A DNA stretch of 64,000 nt from Bacteroidia bacterium (GTDB taxonomy: Bacteria > Bacteroidota > Bacteroidia > SXHM01): contig JAJVIC010000002.1 of assembly GCA_022072225.1 (NCBI GenBank), positions 203,876 to 267,875 on the forward strand. The letters are read 5' to 3'. A program made the position numbers and the translations under genes. The notes under the pieces were generated by a model that saw nothing but the letters and a program-made list of their open reading frames with translations, had not been told where the DNA came from and did no database searches. Positions 26,229 through 34,352 of the stretch are shown piece by piece (position 1 is the first letter of the stretch; the number at the start of each line of letters is the position of its first letter).

Positions 26229-27769
26229 AATTTTTCCGCTACGCGCTCTCCATCCATCGCAGCCGAAACTATTCCTCCGGCATAGCCGCCACCTTCACCG
26301 CATGGGTATAAACCTTTGATCTGCGGATGCTGCAAGGTCTGATTATCCCTCGGAATTCTAACAGGTGATGAAGTGCGTGATTCGATAGCAACTACTACCG
26401 CTTCATTGGTCAGGTAGCCGCGCATTTTTTTTCCGAATTCAATAAATCCTTCGCGCAGGCGGTCTGACATTACCGCAGGTAACACATCTTTTATTATCAC
26501 TGATTTTACTCCCGGTTGATAAGATGTTTCGGGAAGGGCAGGAGAGAGGATATTTTTTGTAAAATCAACCAAACGTTGGGCAGGTGCGATTTGTGTTCCG
26601 CCTGCCGAGGCGCAAACGGCTTGTTCCAATGCCTGCTGGTATTTCATTCCGGCAAGAGGACCATATTTTTCAAACGCTTTATAATCTTCGGGTTCTACTG
26701 AAACCACAATGCCTGAGTTGGCAAACGGGTTATTACGCTTGGATGGCGACCAGCCGTTGGTTACCACTTCACCGGGTGCTGTGGCACAGGGCGCAATAAT
26801 GCCGCCCGGACACATACAGAATGAATAAACACCACGTCCCTGCACCTGTTGCACCACGCTGTAGGGAGCAGCAGGAAGATAGGGATGTCTTACATCGCAG
26901 TGGTATTGTATTTTGTCAATCAGTTGCTGAGGATGCTCAACCCGAACGCCCATGGCGAATTGTTTTGCTTCAAGCAAAATGCTTTTGCGGTGCAGCAGCT
27001 CGTAGATATCGCGGGCCGAGTGGCCGGTAGCGAGTATAAGGGCATCGGCTTCTATTTTATCTCCGTTTTGGAGTATAACGCCTTTTACAGCATTGTCTTT
27101 TATGAGAATGTCGGTTACTCGCTTTTCAAAATGTATTTCACCGCCTGCGTGTAAAATGGTTTGGCGCATAGAGGCAATTATCTTGGGTAGTTTATTGGTG
27201 CCTATGTGCGGATGTGCATCAATCAAGATTTCTTCACTGGCTCCGTGTTGCACAAATACGGAGAGTATGCTGCGTATATCGCCACGCTTATTACTGCGGG
27301 TGTAAAGTTTACCATCGGAATAGGTGCCTGCACCTCCCTCGCCAAAACAGTAGTTGCTGTCGGGGTTTACGATGTGGTCTTTGTGAATGGCTGCCAAATC
27401 TCTTCTTCGGTCGCGGACGTTTTTTCCTCGTTCGATGAGGATGGGTTTTCTTCCTTTTTCAATCAGTTTGAGGGCGGCAAATAATCCGGCAGGACCTGCT
27501 CCGACTATAATAACCGGTTTGTTGTTAATTACATTAGGATAGTTCTTGCGCTGAATAAAATCGTCTTCCACTACTTTTTCGCCTTTTGCAAATACTTCAA
27601 AGCTCAGGTTAACTTTTACTTGTTTTGAGCGGGCATCTATTGACCTGCGGATGAGGCGGAAATAGCCAATCTCTTTTTCGCTGACACCCGATTTGGAGGC
27701 AATGGTTTTCTTCAGTTCTTCATCGGAAGAAGCTATTTCGGGTGTTACGACAAGGTCAATTCGTTTCAT
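26219..27769 (-). CDS. FAD-dependent dehydrogenase-like protein (COG2509)
   Basis: 516 residues. A small N-terminal ferredoxin-like domain (about 1-85) precedes a Rossmann fold with IIVGAGPAGLFAALKL at ~88-103 and the family motifs NYCFGEGGAGTYSDGKLYTR, FCMCPGGIIAP and GLYPCGEGGGYAGGI. The family is widespread and uncharacterised; it binds FAD and probably NAD(P). A Cys-rich CMCPG loop is conserved in the family. Its 3' end overlaps a heptamer repeat. Converges on the halogenase-like gene; no functional link to it is evident. Confidence 0.88.
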   Translation of the reverse strand: MKRIDLVVTPEIASSDEELKKTIASKSGVSEKEIGYFRLIRRSIDARSKQVKVNLSFEVFAKGEKVVEDDFIQRKNYPNVINNKPVIIVGAGPAGLFAALKLIEKGRKPILIERGKNVRDRRRDLAAIHKDHIVNPDSNYCFGEGGAGTYSDGKLYTRSNKRGDIRSILSVFVQHGASEEILIDAHPHIGTNKLPKIIASMRQTILHAGGEIHFEKRVTDILIKDNAVKGVILQNGDKIEADALILATGHSARDIYELLHRKSILLEAKQFAMGVRVEHPQQLIDKIQYHCDVRHPYLPAAPYSVVQQVQGRGVYSFCMCPGGIIAPCATAPGEVVTNGWSPSKRNNPFANSGIVVSVEPEDYKAFEKYGPLAGMKYQQALEQAVCASAGGTQIAPAQRLVDFTKNILSPALPETSYQPGVKSVIIKDVLPAVMSDRLREGFIEFGKKMRGYLTNEAVVVAIESRTSSPVRIPRDNQTLQHPQIKGLYPCGEGGGYAGGIVSAAMDGERVAEKLNE

Positions 27770-27779
27770 GGTTGGTTGT

Positions 27780-27852
27780 CGTCATTGCGAGCGATAGCGA
27801 AGCAATCTTTCTGTGTTGAGATTGCTTCGGGTGAAGGACCCTCGCAATGACG
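27780..27852. repeat. Palindromic intergenic repeat (CGTCATTGCGAG family)
   Basis: The element begins CGTCATTGCGAG (27780-27791) and ends with its exact inverse CTCGCAATGACG (27841-27852). Inner arms AAGCAATCT and AGATTGCTT also pair. A half copy of the same family lies in frame inside the rlmI-like gene (from 41585). Confidence 0.85.
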
Positions 27853-27858
27853 TGATGT

Positions 27859-28578
27859 CTAAAAATTAGGTTTAAGCCTGTGTTTAGCGTAGAAGTTATT
27901 GATGTGTTCTACGGCTTCTTCGGGGGTGTCAACCAGCCTGAATAGGTTAAGATCTTCGGGGTTTATGTTTTTTTCTTGTTCGAGCATTACTTCTTTTATC
28001 CAGTTTAACATACCGTTCCAGTAATTTTTGCCTACCAGCACTACTGGAAAGCGGGCTACTTTTTTTGTCTGCACCAGGGTAAGGGCTTCAAATAACTCGT
28101 CAAGGGTACCAAAGCCTCCCGGCAATACAATAAAGCCTTGGGCATATTTCATAAACATTACTTTACGCACAAAAAAGTAGTCGAAGAAAATGAGCTTATC
28201 GTTATCGATGTATTTATTGGCTTTTTGTTCAAATGGTAATTCAATGTTTAAGCCTACCGAATGACCTCCGCCCCGGTTTGCACCTTTGTTGGCTGCTTCC
28301 ATAATGCCGGGGCCGCCACCGGTTATAATACCGAAGCCCGACTGGGTAAGCAGAAAGGCTGTTTCTTCGGCCAGTTTGTAATGTGTTTTGTTTACGTGGG
28401 TGCGTGCCGACCCAAATATGGATACGCAGGGTCCGATACGTGCCAGTTTCTCGAAGCCGTCCACAAACTCTGCCATTACTTTAAATATCATCCATGAGTC
28501 GCTGCTTTTTAGCTCGCTCCAGTCACGTTTTTCAAATGCCTGGCGTATTTTTTCTTCTTGCTTTTCTTTATCGGTCAT
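27859..28578 (-). CDS. LOG family protein (TIGR00730)
   Basis: 239 residues from the ATG at 28578. The frame stays open upstream to 28911 only because of a 21-base tandem array; those codons (LLHQ-type heptads) are not part of the family. Rossmann-like fold with SIFGSAR, GGGPGIMEAANKGA and LPGGFGTLDELFE, the PGGxGTxxE motif of cytokinin riboside monophosphate phosphoribohydrolases and related nucleotide hydrolases. Cytosolic. Bacterial substrate uncertain (nucleoside 5'-monophosphates). Confidence 0.9.
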   Translation of the reverse strand: MTDKEKQEEKIRQAFEKRDWSELKSSDSWMIFKVMAEFVDGFEKLARIGPCVSIFGSARTHVNKTHYKLAEETAFLLTQSGFGIITGGGPGIMEAANKGANRGGGHSVGLNIELPFEQKANKYIDNDKLIFFDYFFVRKVMFMKYAQGFIVLPGGFGTLDELFEALTLVQTKKVARFPVVLVGKNYWNGMLNWIKEVMLEQEKNINPEDLNLFRLVDTPEEAVEHINNFYAKHRLKPNF

Positions 28579-28649
28579 ACGGGTTGGGTTTAGTGGGCTA
28601 AAGGTAGGTGAAAGTTTTTTACAGCTGTGGATGACAATGACTATCTCTC

Positions 28650-28917
28650 GGTTTTGATGGAACAGGGTGACTTTTTGAAGGAGTTGGATGCTTGTTTGAT
28701 GTAACAGGGTGAGGATTTGATGTAGCAGGATGGCTTGTTGATGTAGCAGGCTGCCTTTTTGACCGAACAGACTGTTTTGTTTATGAAACAGCATGATATT
28801 TTGATGTAACAGCATGCGTTTTTGATGTAACAGGATGTTTTTTTGAAGCATTTGCAGCGAAAAACAACCATTTGCATAGAAAAAGAAGCATTTGCAGACA
28901 GAAAGAACCATTTACAG
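28650..28917. repeat. Array B: 21-bp tandem repeat, intergenic
   Basis: The core TTGATGtAaCAGG... recurs with TTGA (or TTTA) starting at 28654, 28675, 28696, 28717, 28738, 28759, 28780, 28801, 28822 and 28843, exactly 21 bases apart. Three or four related units with core CATTTGCAG follow at 20-base steps (28851, 28871, 28891, 28911). It occupies most of the 356-base gap between the LOG-family start codon and the Omp85 stop codon. No gene or promoter is recognisable in the gap. Confidence 0.9.
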
Positions 28918-28934
28918 GGTAGAAGAAGGCTGCT

Positions 28935-30749
28935 TCAGAATCTGCTTACCACCCCAAAGTGTATTTTACCTGATCGGAAGTTGACAGGATTGTCAAACTG
29001 TTTGCCCAAAGCGTAGGTGAGTGAGAAGATGCCGATTTTGGTTTCGAACGTAATACCCGCCCCAAAACCAAAAGGGCGGTCGAAGATGCGCTTGCCGCGG
29101 CTGGTATTTTCGTAGTAAGCCTGGTCAAAAAAGCTGAAGAGGTAGGAGTTTTGTTCCAGCAGAAAGCGGTATTCAAGCGTGGCAATGCTGTAAAGCGAGG
29201 CAAAAATGCTTTCTTCGTCAAAGCCGCGCAGGGTTTTAAGGCCGCCAATGCGGGGCAGCTCATTCTGAAAAAGGTTTTGGTTAACAACGGCAGCACCCTG
29301 CAAACCCGTTTTAACGGTACTGCGTTTACCCAAAGGAATGTAATATTCGGCTACCAGGTCTGTATTTATTTGCAGCGTTTTAAGTTTAATACCTTCGTAA
29401 GCCTCGGGGTTTATTTTAGCGTTTTGCCTTATGGTTTTATTTCCTGCCTGAAGGTTGGCAATAAGGCGTAAGCCTTTGCGGGGGTTAAAACGATAATCCA
29501 GTTTCTCGAACTTGCCCCCGATACCGTAGAGCAAGGTTTTTACATCGGCATACTGGGGCAGGGTAGTTATGTTCTGTAGGTTATAGGTGCTCAGTAAGTT
29601 AGATGTACGGCTGTCTATAAACACTTTAAGGTAGTTTCCTCCGCTGAAAAGGTATTGCAGGCCACCCGCCATATTGATGTTGATGAAGGTAGTATCGCGT
29701 TTGTAAAGGTCAAATTTAAGGTCAACTCCAAAGGGTGTATTGAAGAGAAATGGATAGACCACCTGTGTGCGCAGGTCTTGTGTTTGTGCCTGCAGTTTTC
29801 GCCAGTTTATACTGACCGTTTCGCCCCTGCCGAATGAGTTGAGCAGGTTCAGTTTCAGGTCGCCCGTAACCAAGACCTTGCCTGTAGCATTGTCGGGCAG
29901 TACGCCCAGAATACCGTCAAACTGGCTGGCTCCTTTTTTATCGAGAAAAACCAAAAGCTTTGCTTTGTCTTTGCTGAACACCGCCTGCGGAGCTTGGGTT
30001 TCGCGCACAAAGGCCAGTTCTTTAGTGCGCACGGAAATTTTGCGCACCAGACTCTCGTCATACACATCACCCGGTTTTATGCCGTAATAGTTGTAGAGGT
30101 AAACGGGTTTAACCTTGGCGTTGCCTTTTATTACCAGGCTGTCGATGGTAAACAGTCCGTTCTTTTTCAGGTTGAGCGAAGCCAGCAGCTTGCCTTCCTT
30201 AATTTTAAGGCTGTCTAATTTAACCGAGGCAAAGGGATAGCCGTTGTTTTCGCACCAGGCAATTATTCGCTTCTGCAAGCGCGTAACACTGCGGAAATAG
30301 ATTGGTTCGCCAAAAAAAACTTTTTCGCGGAAATTGGAGCGGCTTAAAATATCTTCCGAAACATTGCCCGCCTTAATGGTAGCCCAGCGAAATACCTCAC
30401 CCGTAGTTATCCACGCCTTTAAATGCAGCGAATCAACTTTGCGCGAACTATCCACCCGTGCGCTCAGATAGCCGTTATCATTGAGGCGCAGGATGATGTT
30501 TTGGAGTTCGCGTTTTTGTGTGCTGTCGTTAACAAACTCGTTTTTGAAAGCGGTTATCTTCCTGAACTTTTTCTGAGGCATTATGCTGTCGTTGCGCACC
30601 AGCTCCAGTTCAAAGAAGGGGTATTGAGCAAAAACATTAAGGCTCAGAAAACAGAAAAGGATGATTAGGAAAAAAGAATGTTGCCACAGATTCACAGATT
30701 TTTTATCTGCATTTTCAATTATATTAATCTGTGAATCTGTGGCAAACAT
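28935..30749 (-). CDS. BamA/TamA-family (Omp85) outer-membrane protein
   Basis: Up to 604 residues. A signal peptide ends at NVFAQ (about residue 42 from the ATG at 30749). Two or three POTRA-like repeats follow (about 65-260), then a 16-strand barrel containing the Omp85 hallmark LRGFDEE near residue 510 and ending in FGVVSRF. It should insert or export proteins or lipids at the outer membrane; it is smaller than BamA and closer to TamA-like members. The first ~23 codons lie inside a palindromic repeat, so the start is uncertain: the ATG at 30749 and a GTG near 30695 are both possible. The uracil-DNA glycosylase gene ends 18 bases upstream. Confidence 0.85.
   Translation of the reverse strand: MFATDSQINIIENADKKSVNLWQHSFFLIILFCFLSLNVFAQYPFFELELVRNDSIMPQKKFRKITAFKNEFVNDSTQKRELQNIILRLNDNGYLSARVDSSRKVDSLHLKAWITTGEVFRWATIKAGNVSEDILSRSNFREKVFFGEPIYFRSVTRLQKRIIAWCENNGYPFASVKLDSLKIKEGKLLASLNLKKNGLFTIDSLVIKGNAKVKPVYLYNYYGIKPGDVYDESLVRKISVRTKELAFVRETQAPQAVFSKDKAKLLVFLDKKGASQFDGILGVLPDNATGKVLVTGDLKLNLLNSFGRGETVSINWRKLQAQTQDLRTQVVYPFLFNTPFGVDLKFDLYKRDTTFININMAGGLQYLFSGGNYLKVFIDSRTSNLLSTYNLQNITTLPQYADVKTLLYGIGGKFEKLDYRFNPRKGLRLIANLQAGNKTIRQNAKINPEAYEGIKLKTLQINTDLVAEYYIPLGKRSTVKTGLQGAAVVNQNLFQNELPRIGGLKTLRGFDEESIFASLYSIATLEYRFLLEQNSYLFSFFDQAYYENTSRGKRIFDRPFGFGAGITFETKIGIFSLTYALGKQFDNPVNFRSGKIHFGVVSRF
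30680..30748. repeat. Palindromic repeat covering the start of the Omp85 gene
   Basis: Left arm TGTTGCCACAGATTCACAG (30679-30697) pairs with right arm CTGTGAATCTGTGGCAAACA (30729-30748). Each arm contains a repeated CACAGATT word. The ATG of the Omp85 frame is the outer edge of the right arm. Confidence 0.8.
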
Positions 30750-30767
30750 TTCTTCTCGTTACAATTT

Positions 30768-31445
30768 TTAAACACTCCAGTCAATTTCCCCAATTCCTTT
30801 ACTGCGAAGGTATTCATTCGTTTTCGAAAAATGTTTGCAACCGAAAAAACCGTTGTAAGCCGAAAGGGGAGAAGGATGGGCGGATTTCAGTATGCAGTGT
30901 TTGCTTGCATCAATCAGCACTTCTTTGTTTTGGGCAAACCTGCCCCAGAGAATAAACACCAGATTTTCTCTTTTATCCGACAACTTTTTGATGGCGGCAT
31001 CGGTAAAGTTTTCCCAGCCCCGCTTTTGGTGCGAGCCGGCAATGTTGGCACGTACGGTAAGCGTTGCGTTGAGGAGCAAAACTCCCTGATCGGCCCATTT
31101 TTCAAGGTTTCCGGTACTTGGAAAGGGTAAGCCCAGGTCATCATTTATTTCTTTAAAGATATTGACCAGCGAAGGTGGTTTGGCTACTCCATCGGGTACG
31201 GAGAAACAGAGCCCGTGTGCCTGCCCCTCGCCATGATAGGGGTCCTGGCCCAGAATTACCACTTTCACTTTATCAAAGGGCGTGTGGTTAAAAGCCGAGA
31301 ATATTTTGTTTCCGGGAGGAAACACACGTTGTGTTTGTTTTTCGGTAATCAAAAACTCCTTCAGTTTGGTGAAATAATCAGCGTTGAATTCATCAGTCAG
31401 TTGTTCTTTCCAGCTTAAATCTATAGAAGGATTAACGTTACTCAT
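30768..31445 (-). CDS. ung: Uracil-DNA glycosylase
   Basis: 225 residues, standard family-1 UDG length. Catalytic Asp68 is in LGQDPYHGEGQAHGL; the uracil pocket motifs LLLNATLTV and the DNA-intercalation motif HPSPLSA are intact. It removes uracil from DNA in base-excision repair. Same strand as the Omp85 gene with an 18-base gap. Confidence 0.96.
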   Translation of the reverse strand: MSNVNPSIDLSWKEQLTDEFNADYFTKLKEFLITEKQTQRVFPPGNKIFSAFNHTPFDKVKVVILGQDPYHGEGQAHGLCFSVPDGVAKPPSLVNIFKEINDDLGLPFPSTGNLEKWADQGVLLLNATLTVRANIAGSHQKRGWENFTDAAIKKLSDKRENLVFILWGRFAQNKEVLIDASKHCILKSAHPSPLSAYNGFFGCKHFSKTNEYLRSKGIGEIDWSV

Positions 31446-31496
31446 GTAAATAAATTGTGATTTTGAAAAAATGTTGATAACCTTTAGTTCGCTTAA

Positions 31497-31527
31497 TTCG
31501 TATGACTATACAATAAAACTACCTTTG
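31497..31527 (+). promoter_or_regulatory. Bacteroidota-type promoter for the small lipoprotein gene
   Basis: TTCG at 31497-31500, 19 bases, then TACCTTTG at 31520-31527 (exact TAnnTTTG). The ATG of the lipoprotein starts 16 bases downstream. Confidence 0.55.
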
Positions 31528-31543
31528 CACCCGTTATAATTAC

Positions 31544-31696
31544 ATGAACACTCACACAAAACACGCATTACCCTTGAAAAAAGTTGCTATTATTTTAGTT
31601 GTATTAGTTGGTTCGGCAATGATCTTCGCATCCTGCAAAACTCACGAAAGCTGCCCTGCTTACGGCAGTATCGAGAAACAGGAAGTGAAAGGGTAA
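31544..31696 (+). CDS. Small predicted lipoprotein (50 residues)
   Basis: The frame starts at ATG 31544 and ends at TAA 31696. The N-terminus has two Lys (12-13), a hydrophobic core (14-28) and a lipobox FASC with the acylated Cys at 31. The mature part is only 20 residues and contains the CPAYG motif. A consensus promoter lies just upstream, which supports a real gene. Similar short lipoproteins ending in a CPAY-type motif occur in Bacteroidota in my recollection, with no known function. Divergent from ung. Confidence 0.7.
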   Translation: MNTHTKHALPLKKVAIILVVLVGSAMIFASCKTHESCPAYGSIEKQEVKG

Positions 31697-31766
31697 TATG
31701 TCGCATCGCGTTTAATTGCTTTTTATAAGTCACGCTTTTACGGTGTGACTTTCTTTGTTTTATATA

Positions 31767-32171
31767 TCACCAAACAAATTTTACTGTTTGCACCAAGTCT
31801 GGATGCAGGCTTTTTGCCACCGGGCAATGCAGGGCGGCTGTTTCAATCATCTTCTTTTGTTCTTCGGTGTAGTTGTTGGCAGGAAGATATAGAGTTACTA
31901 CTATTTCGCCTATTCTGCGCGGGTTTGCTGCCATTATCTTGGTAACTTCTGCTCGTGCTCCATCAATGTTGTAATTGTTTTTTTGTGCCGAAATACCTGC
32001 TGTGGTAAGCATACACACGCCCAGCGAGGTAGCAGTTAAATCAGTTGGTGAAAAGGCCTCGCCTTTGCCCATGTTGTCGGTTGGGGCATCGGTTATAATT
32101 TCATTTCCCGATTTGAGGTGAATGGCCTTGCAGCGCAAATCGCCTGTGTAGGTTAGTTCAAAGTTTGCCAT
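31767..32171 (-). CDS. OsmC-family peroxidase-like protein
   Basis: 134 residues, typical OsmC/YhfA length. The two reactive Cys are in SLGVCMLT and AALHCPVAKSL. FSPTDLTATSLGVC is a family hallmark. It reduces organic hydroperoxides or acts in a related thiol-based defence, in the cytosol. Five bases separate it from the phosphatase gene upstream. Confidence 0.92.
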   Translation of the reverse strand: MANFELTYTGDLRCKAIHLKSGNEIITDAPTDNMGKGEAFSPTDLTATSLGVCMLTTAGISAQKNNYNIDGARAEVTKIMAANPRRIGEIVVTLYLPANNYTEEQKKMIETAALHCPVAKSLHPDLVQTVKFVW

Positions 32172-32176
32172 GGTGT

Positions 32177-33163
32177 TTAGTTTATTCCTATTTCTTTAAA
32201 CTCTATGAGGTGGTTGATTTTTATGTCGCCTCTGAGACTTTGTGCCTGAAAGGTAAGACGCTTGTTTTCCCAGTCAATGAGTATCATTCCGAAGTTACGT
32301 TTAAAATATACAGGTCCTACGCGCAGGCTGTTGAATTCAAAGGGATACATGGCTCTGTCATGTGTCAGGCCGCTGGAGGTTAAATCATAGATGGGGTATT
32401 TTACTTCGTAACCTATGTAGCGGCTTAGTTCGGCTATGTGGCGGTCGCCACTGATGAAAAACACACCCTGTGCGTTGCTGCTTCCGATAAGTTTAAGTAA
32501 TCGCTGGCGTGCCTGAGGAAAATGTCCCCATTTCTCGAACTGGTGGTCGTTGGGTATAACCTGTATGCTGGAGCCAATGATGTTTATTTTGGCTTTGCTT
32601 TCTGTGAGTTCTTTTTCGAGCCATTGCCATTGGGCTTCACCAAGTATGTCTGCATTTTCGCCTGGTGTGTCCCGGAAGTAGCGGGTATCGAGCAAAATTA
32701 TTTTTACCATGCGTTCGCCTTCGCCATAAGAGTAGGAATGGTAAACACCTTCCTGTTTTCTGCGCGGACTGTCTTTGGGTACATTAAAAAAATCAAGGTG
32801 TTGTTGCTGGCTTTCTTTTTTCATGGGGTATTCTTTTCCACAGTCGTTGGTTCCAAAATCGTGGTCGTCCCAGGTGCCTATAACAGGGCATTGATTAAGC
32901 AGCAGTTGATAGTTGGTATTGGTTTTCAGTTTTGCATAATCGCGTTTCATTTTCTCCATATCTTCGGTTTCGGCATAAATATTATCGCCCAGCCAAATCC
33001 AGAGTTGAGGGTTGTTTTTTACTATTTCGTTCCAGATTAATTGTTCGCCATTTTGCATGGCGCAGCTGCCAAAGGCTATGAGGGTCAACTCACCTTGTGC
33101 AGTGCAATTGTTAATTGATAATTGATAATTGATAATTGAAACGAGGAGAAGGAGTTTTTTCAT
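32177..33163 (-). CDS. PhoD-like metallophosphatase (alkaline phosphatase D family)
   Basis: 328 residues. Core motifs: FGSCA, WIWLGDNIYAE (metal-binding Asp/Asn), GTWDDHDFGTND, LLDTRYFRD, and SGDRHIAEL. This is the PhoD/alkaline phosphatase D superfamily, exported, acting on phosphodiesters or phosphomonoesters. The signal peptide (residues 1-23, ending NNCTAQ) is unusual: its DNA is a run of ATTATCA heptamers. The family can be Pho-regulated, but no Pho-box-like repeat is visible upstream. Confidence 0.88.
   Translation of the reverse strand: MKKLLLLVSIINYQLSINNCTAQGELTLIAFGSCAMQNGEQLIWNEIVKNNPQLWIWLGDNIYAETEDMEKMKRDYAKLKTNTNYQLLLNQCPVIGTWDDHDFGTNDCGKEYPMKKESQQQHLDFFNVPKDSPRRKQEGVYHSYSYGEGERMVKIILLDTRYFRDTPGENADILGEAQWQWLEKELTESKAKINIIGSSIQVIPNDHQFEKWGHFPQARQRLLKLIGSSNAQGVFFISGDRHIAELSRYIGYEVKYPIYDLTSSGLTHDRAMYPFEFNSLRVGPVYFKRNFGMILIDWENKRLTFQAQSLRGDIKINHLIEFKEIGIN
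33105..33139 (-). repeat. Heptanucleotide repeat encoding a signal peptide (ATTATCA type)
   Basis: On the coding strand: ATTATCA three times, then ATTAACA and ATTG. Read through the three phases, the word gives I-I-N-Y-Q-L-S, the hydrophobic core of the phosphatase signal peptide. Confidence 0.85.
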
Positions 33164-33193
33164 TTTTTGAAAATGCAGGGCAAAGATAACAGA

Positions 33194-33221
33194 CTGCCTA
33201 CCGCTTACTGCCTACTGCTTA
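33194..33221 (-). repeat. Heptanucleotide block at the 3' end of the DUF4442 gene
   Basis: Plus-strand words CTGCCTA, CCGCTTA, CTGCCTA, CTGCTTA. The block supplies the last five codons (VSSRQ) and the TAA stop of the DUF4442 protein. Confidence 0.75.
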
Positions 33222-33711
33222 CTTTTTTCTTATAAAACTCTTTGCTTGCAGCGTAAACACTTTTATGAAAAACGGCATACACTGTTCCTTTGTCGTCTTC
33301 GTATTTCAGTGGAAGCTCAAAAGTATATTCGCCTTGTTCGCTTACTTTTTGTTTAATGGTAGCTATGGTTTGGTCATCAATGAGGAAGCGGCATTTTACT
33401 TTTTCAATAATGGGGCGCACAAATTTCATGCTGGCACCTTTGTCCCACACTACATAGTCTTTGCCCAGTATTTCTAAAAGCATAAGCATAAAATACGGGT
33501 CAACCGAGCTGTAGATGCTGCCGCCATATACGGTGCCTACGCGGTTCCAGGTGCGTATATTGCGTTTGATGGATACATGGAGTTCGCGGAAATCACCGGC
33601 TATGAATTCTACTTTTCCGCCTGTGCACCAGATGCAGGGCCACACATTCATGCCCCAGCGTACATTGCGCGATTTCCAGGATTCAGTTTTGGTGGTTGTA
33701 AATTGTTTCAT
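33205..33711 (-). CDS. DUF4442 hotdog-fold protein (thioesterase-like)
   Basis: 168 residues. The pattern RWGMNVWPCIWCTGG, RNVGTVYGGSIYSSVDPYFMLML and GASMKFVRPI fits DUF4442, a hotdog-fold family related to PaaI thioesterases. An acyl-CoA or acyl-ACP substrate is likely but unknown. The last residues are encoded by a heptamer repeat and are probably not functionally constrained. Cytosolic. Confidence 0.82.
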   Translation of the reverse strand: MKQFTTTKTESWKSRNVRWGMNVWPCIWCTGGKVEFIAGDFRELHVSIKRNIRTWNRVGTVYGGSIYSSVDPYFMLMLLEILGKDYVVWDKGASMKFVRPIIEKVKCRFLIDDQTIATIKQKVSEQGEYTFELPLKYEDDKGTVYAVFHKSVYAASKEFYKKKVSSRQ

Positions 33712-33730
33712 GGGGGCGAAGGTAGGGAAT

Positions 33731-33807
33731 AGTCCGTAGTCGGTAGTCCGTGGTCCATAGTCCGTAGTCCGTAGACCATGGACTATGGACTTTCCGACTA
33801 CGGACTG
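33731..33807. repeat. Heptanucleotide-phased palindrome (AGTCCGT type)
   Basis: Eleven 7-base words in unbroken phase: AGTCCGT, AGTCGGT, AGTCCGT, GGTCCAT, AGTCCGT, AGTCCGT, AGACCAT, GGACTAT, GGACTTT, CCGACTA, CGGACTG. The first half is the inverse of the second half. A related block precedes the pirin gene (36917-36975). Confidence 0.9.
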
Positions 33808-33840
33808 TTCTTTCTTATTCTTCGGTATGCTTAATTTGGC

Positions 33841-34176
33841 GAATTGATGTTTGAACGTTCAGGATAGCATTCCTGATTTGGCGAATTGATGTTTGAACGT
33901 TCAGGATAGCATTCCTGATTTTGCGAATTGATGTTTGAACGTTCAGGATAGCATTCCTGATTTTGCGAATTGGTGTTTGAACGTTCAGGATAGCATTCCT
34001 GATTTTGCGAATTGGTGTTTGAACGTTCAGGATAGCATTCCTGATTTTGCGAATTGGTGTTTGAACGTTCAGGATAGCATTCCTGATTTGGCGAATTGAT
34101 GTTTGAACGTTCAGGACAGCATTCTTGATTTGACGAATTGATGTTTGAACGTTCAGGATAGTATTCTTCGTTTGAA
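33841..34176. repeat. Array C: eight near-identical 42-bp tandem units
   Basis: Units start at 33841, 33883, 33925, 33967, 34009, 34051, 34093 and 34135. Each holds a perfect palindrome TGAACGTTCA and an overlapping inverted repeat TCAGGA-N6-TCCTGA. Unit 1-7 differ at only a few bases; unit 8 is diverged at its 3' end. There are no unique spacers, so it is not a CRISPR array. It lies between divergent genes (DUF4442 and the T9SS esterase); with the AGTCCGT block it explains most of the 641-base gap. The rest (34177-34352) is AT-rich without a recognisable gene. Confidence 0.95.
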
Positions 34177-34352
34177 GAATTGAGTTAAGAAAAAAAAACA
34201 GCGCAATAGCAAAATTTAATGTGTGTCCGTTATATCTATTGAGGCTGGGCATAAAAAGAGTAGAACATATTTTCCTCTGTGTTGTTATTCATGCCTGATT
34301 AAAACTGCTGAATTTTTCAACTATATTTAAGCCCTCAATAAAAAATATCCGC

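Noticed and set aside
27780-27852. Small structured RNA
   Set aside because: The strong hairpin is explained by the CGTCATTGCGAG repeat family, a half copy of which occurs within rlmI.
28579-28911. N-terminal extension of the LOG-family protein rich in LLHQ heptads
   Set aside because: The extension equals array B; family similarity begins at the ATG at 28578.
33841-34176. CRISPR array
   Set aside because: Units are continuous 42-bp tandem copies without unique spacers, and no cas gene is present.
33815-34252. A 145-codon minus-strand frame with 14-residue repeats (ILNVQTSIRQIRNA type)
   Set aside because: It is only array C read in a stop-free phase; the 42-bp step is a multiple of three, and the frame has no signal, promoter or family.
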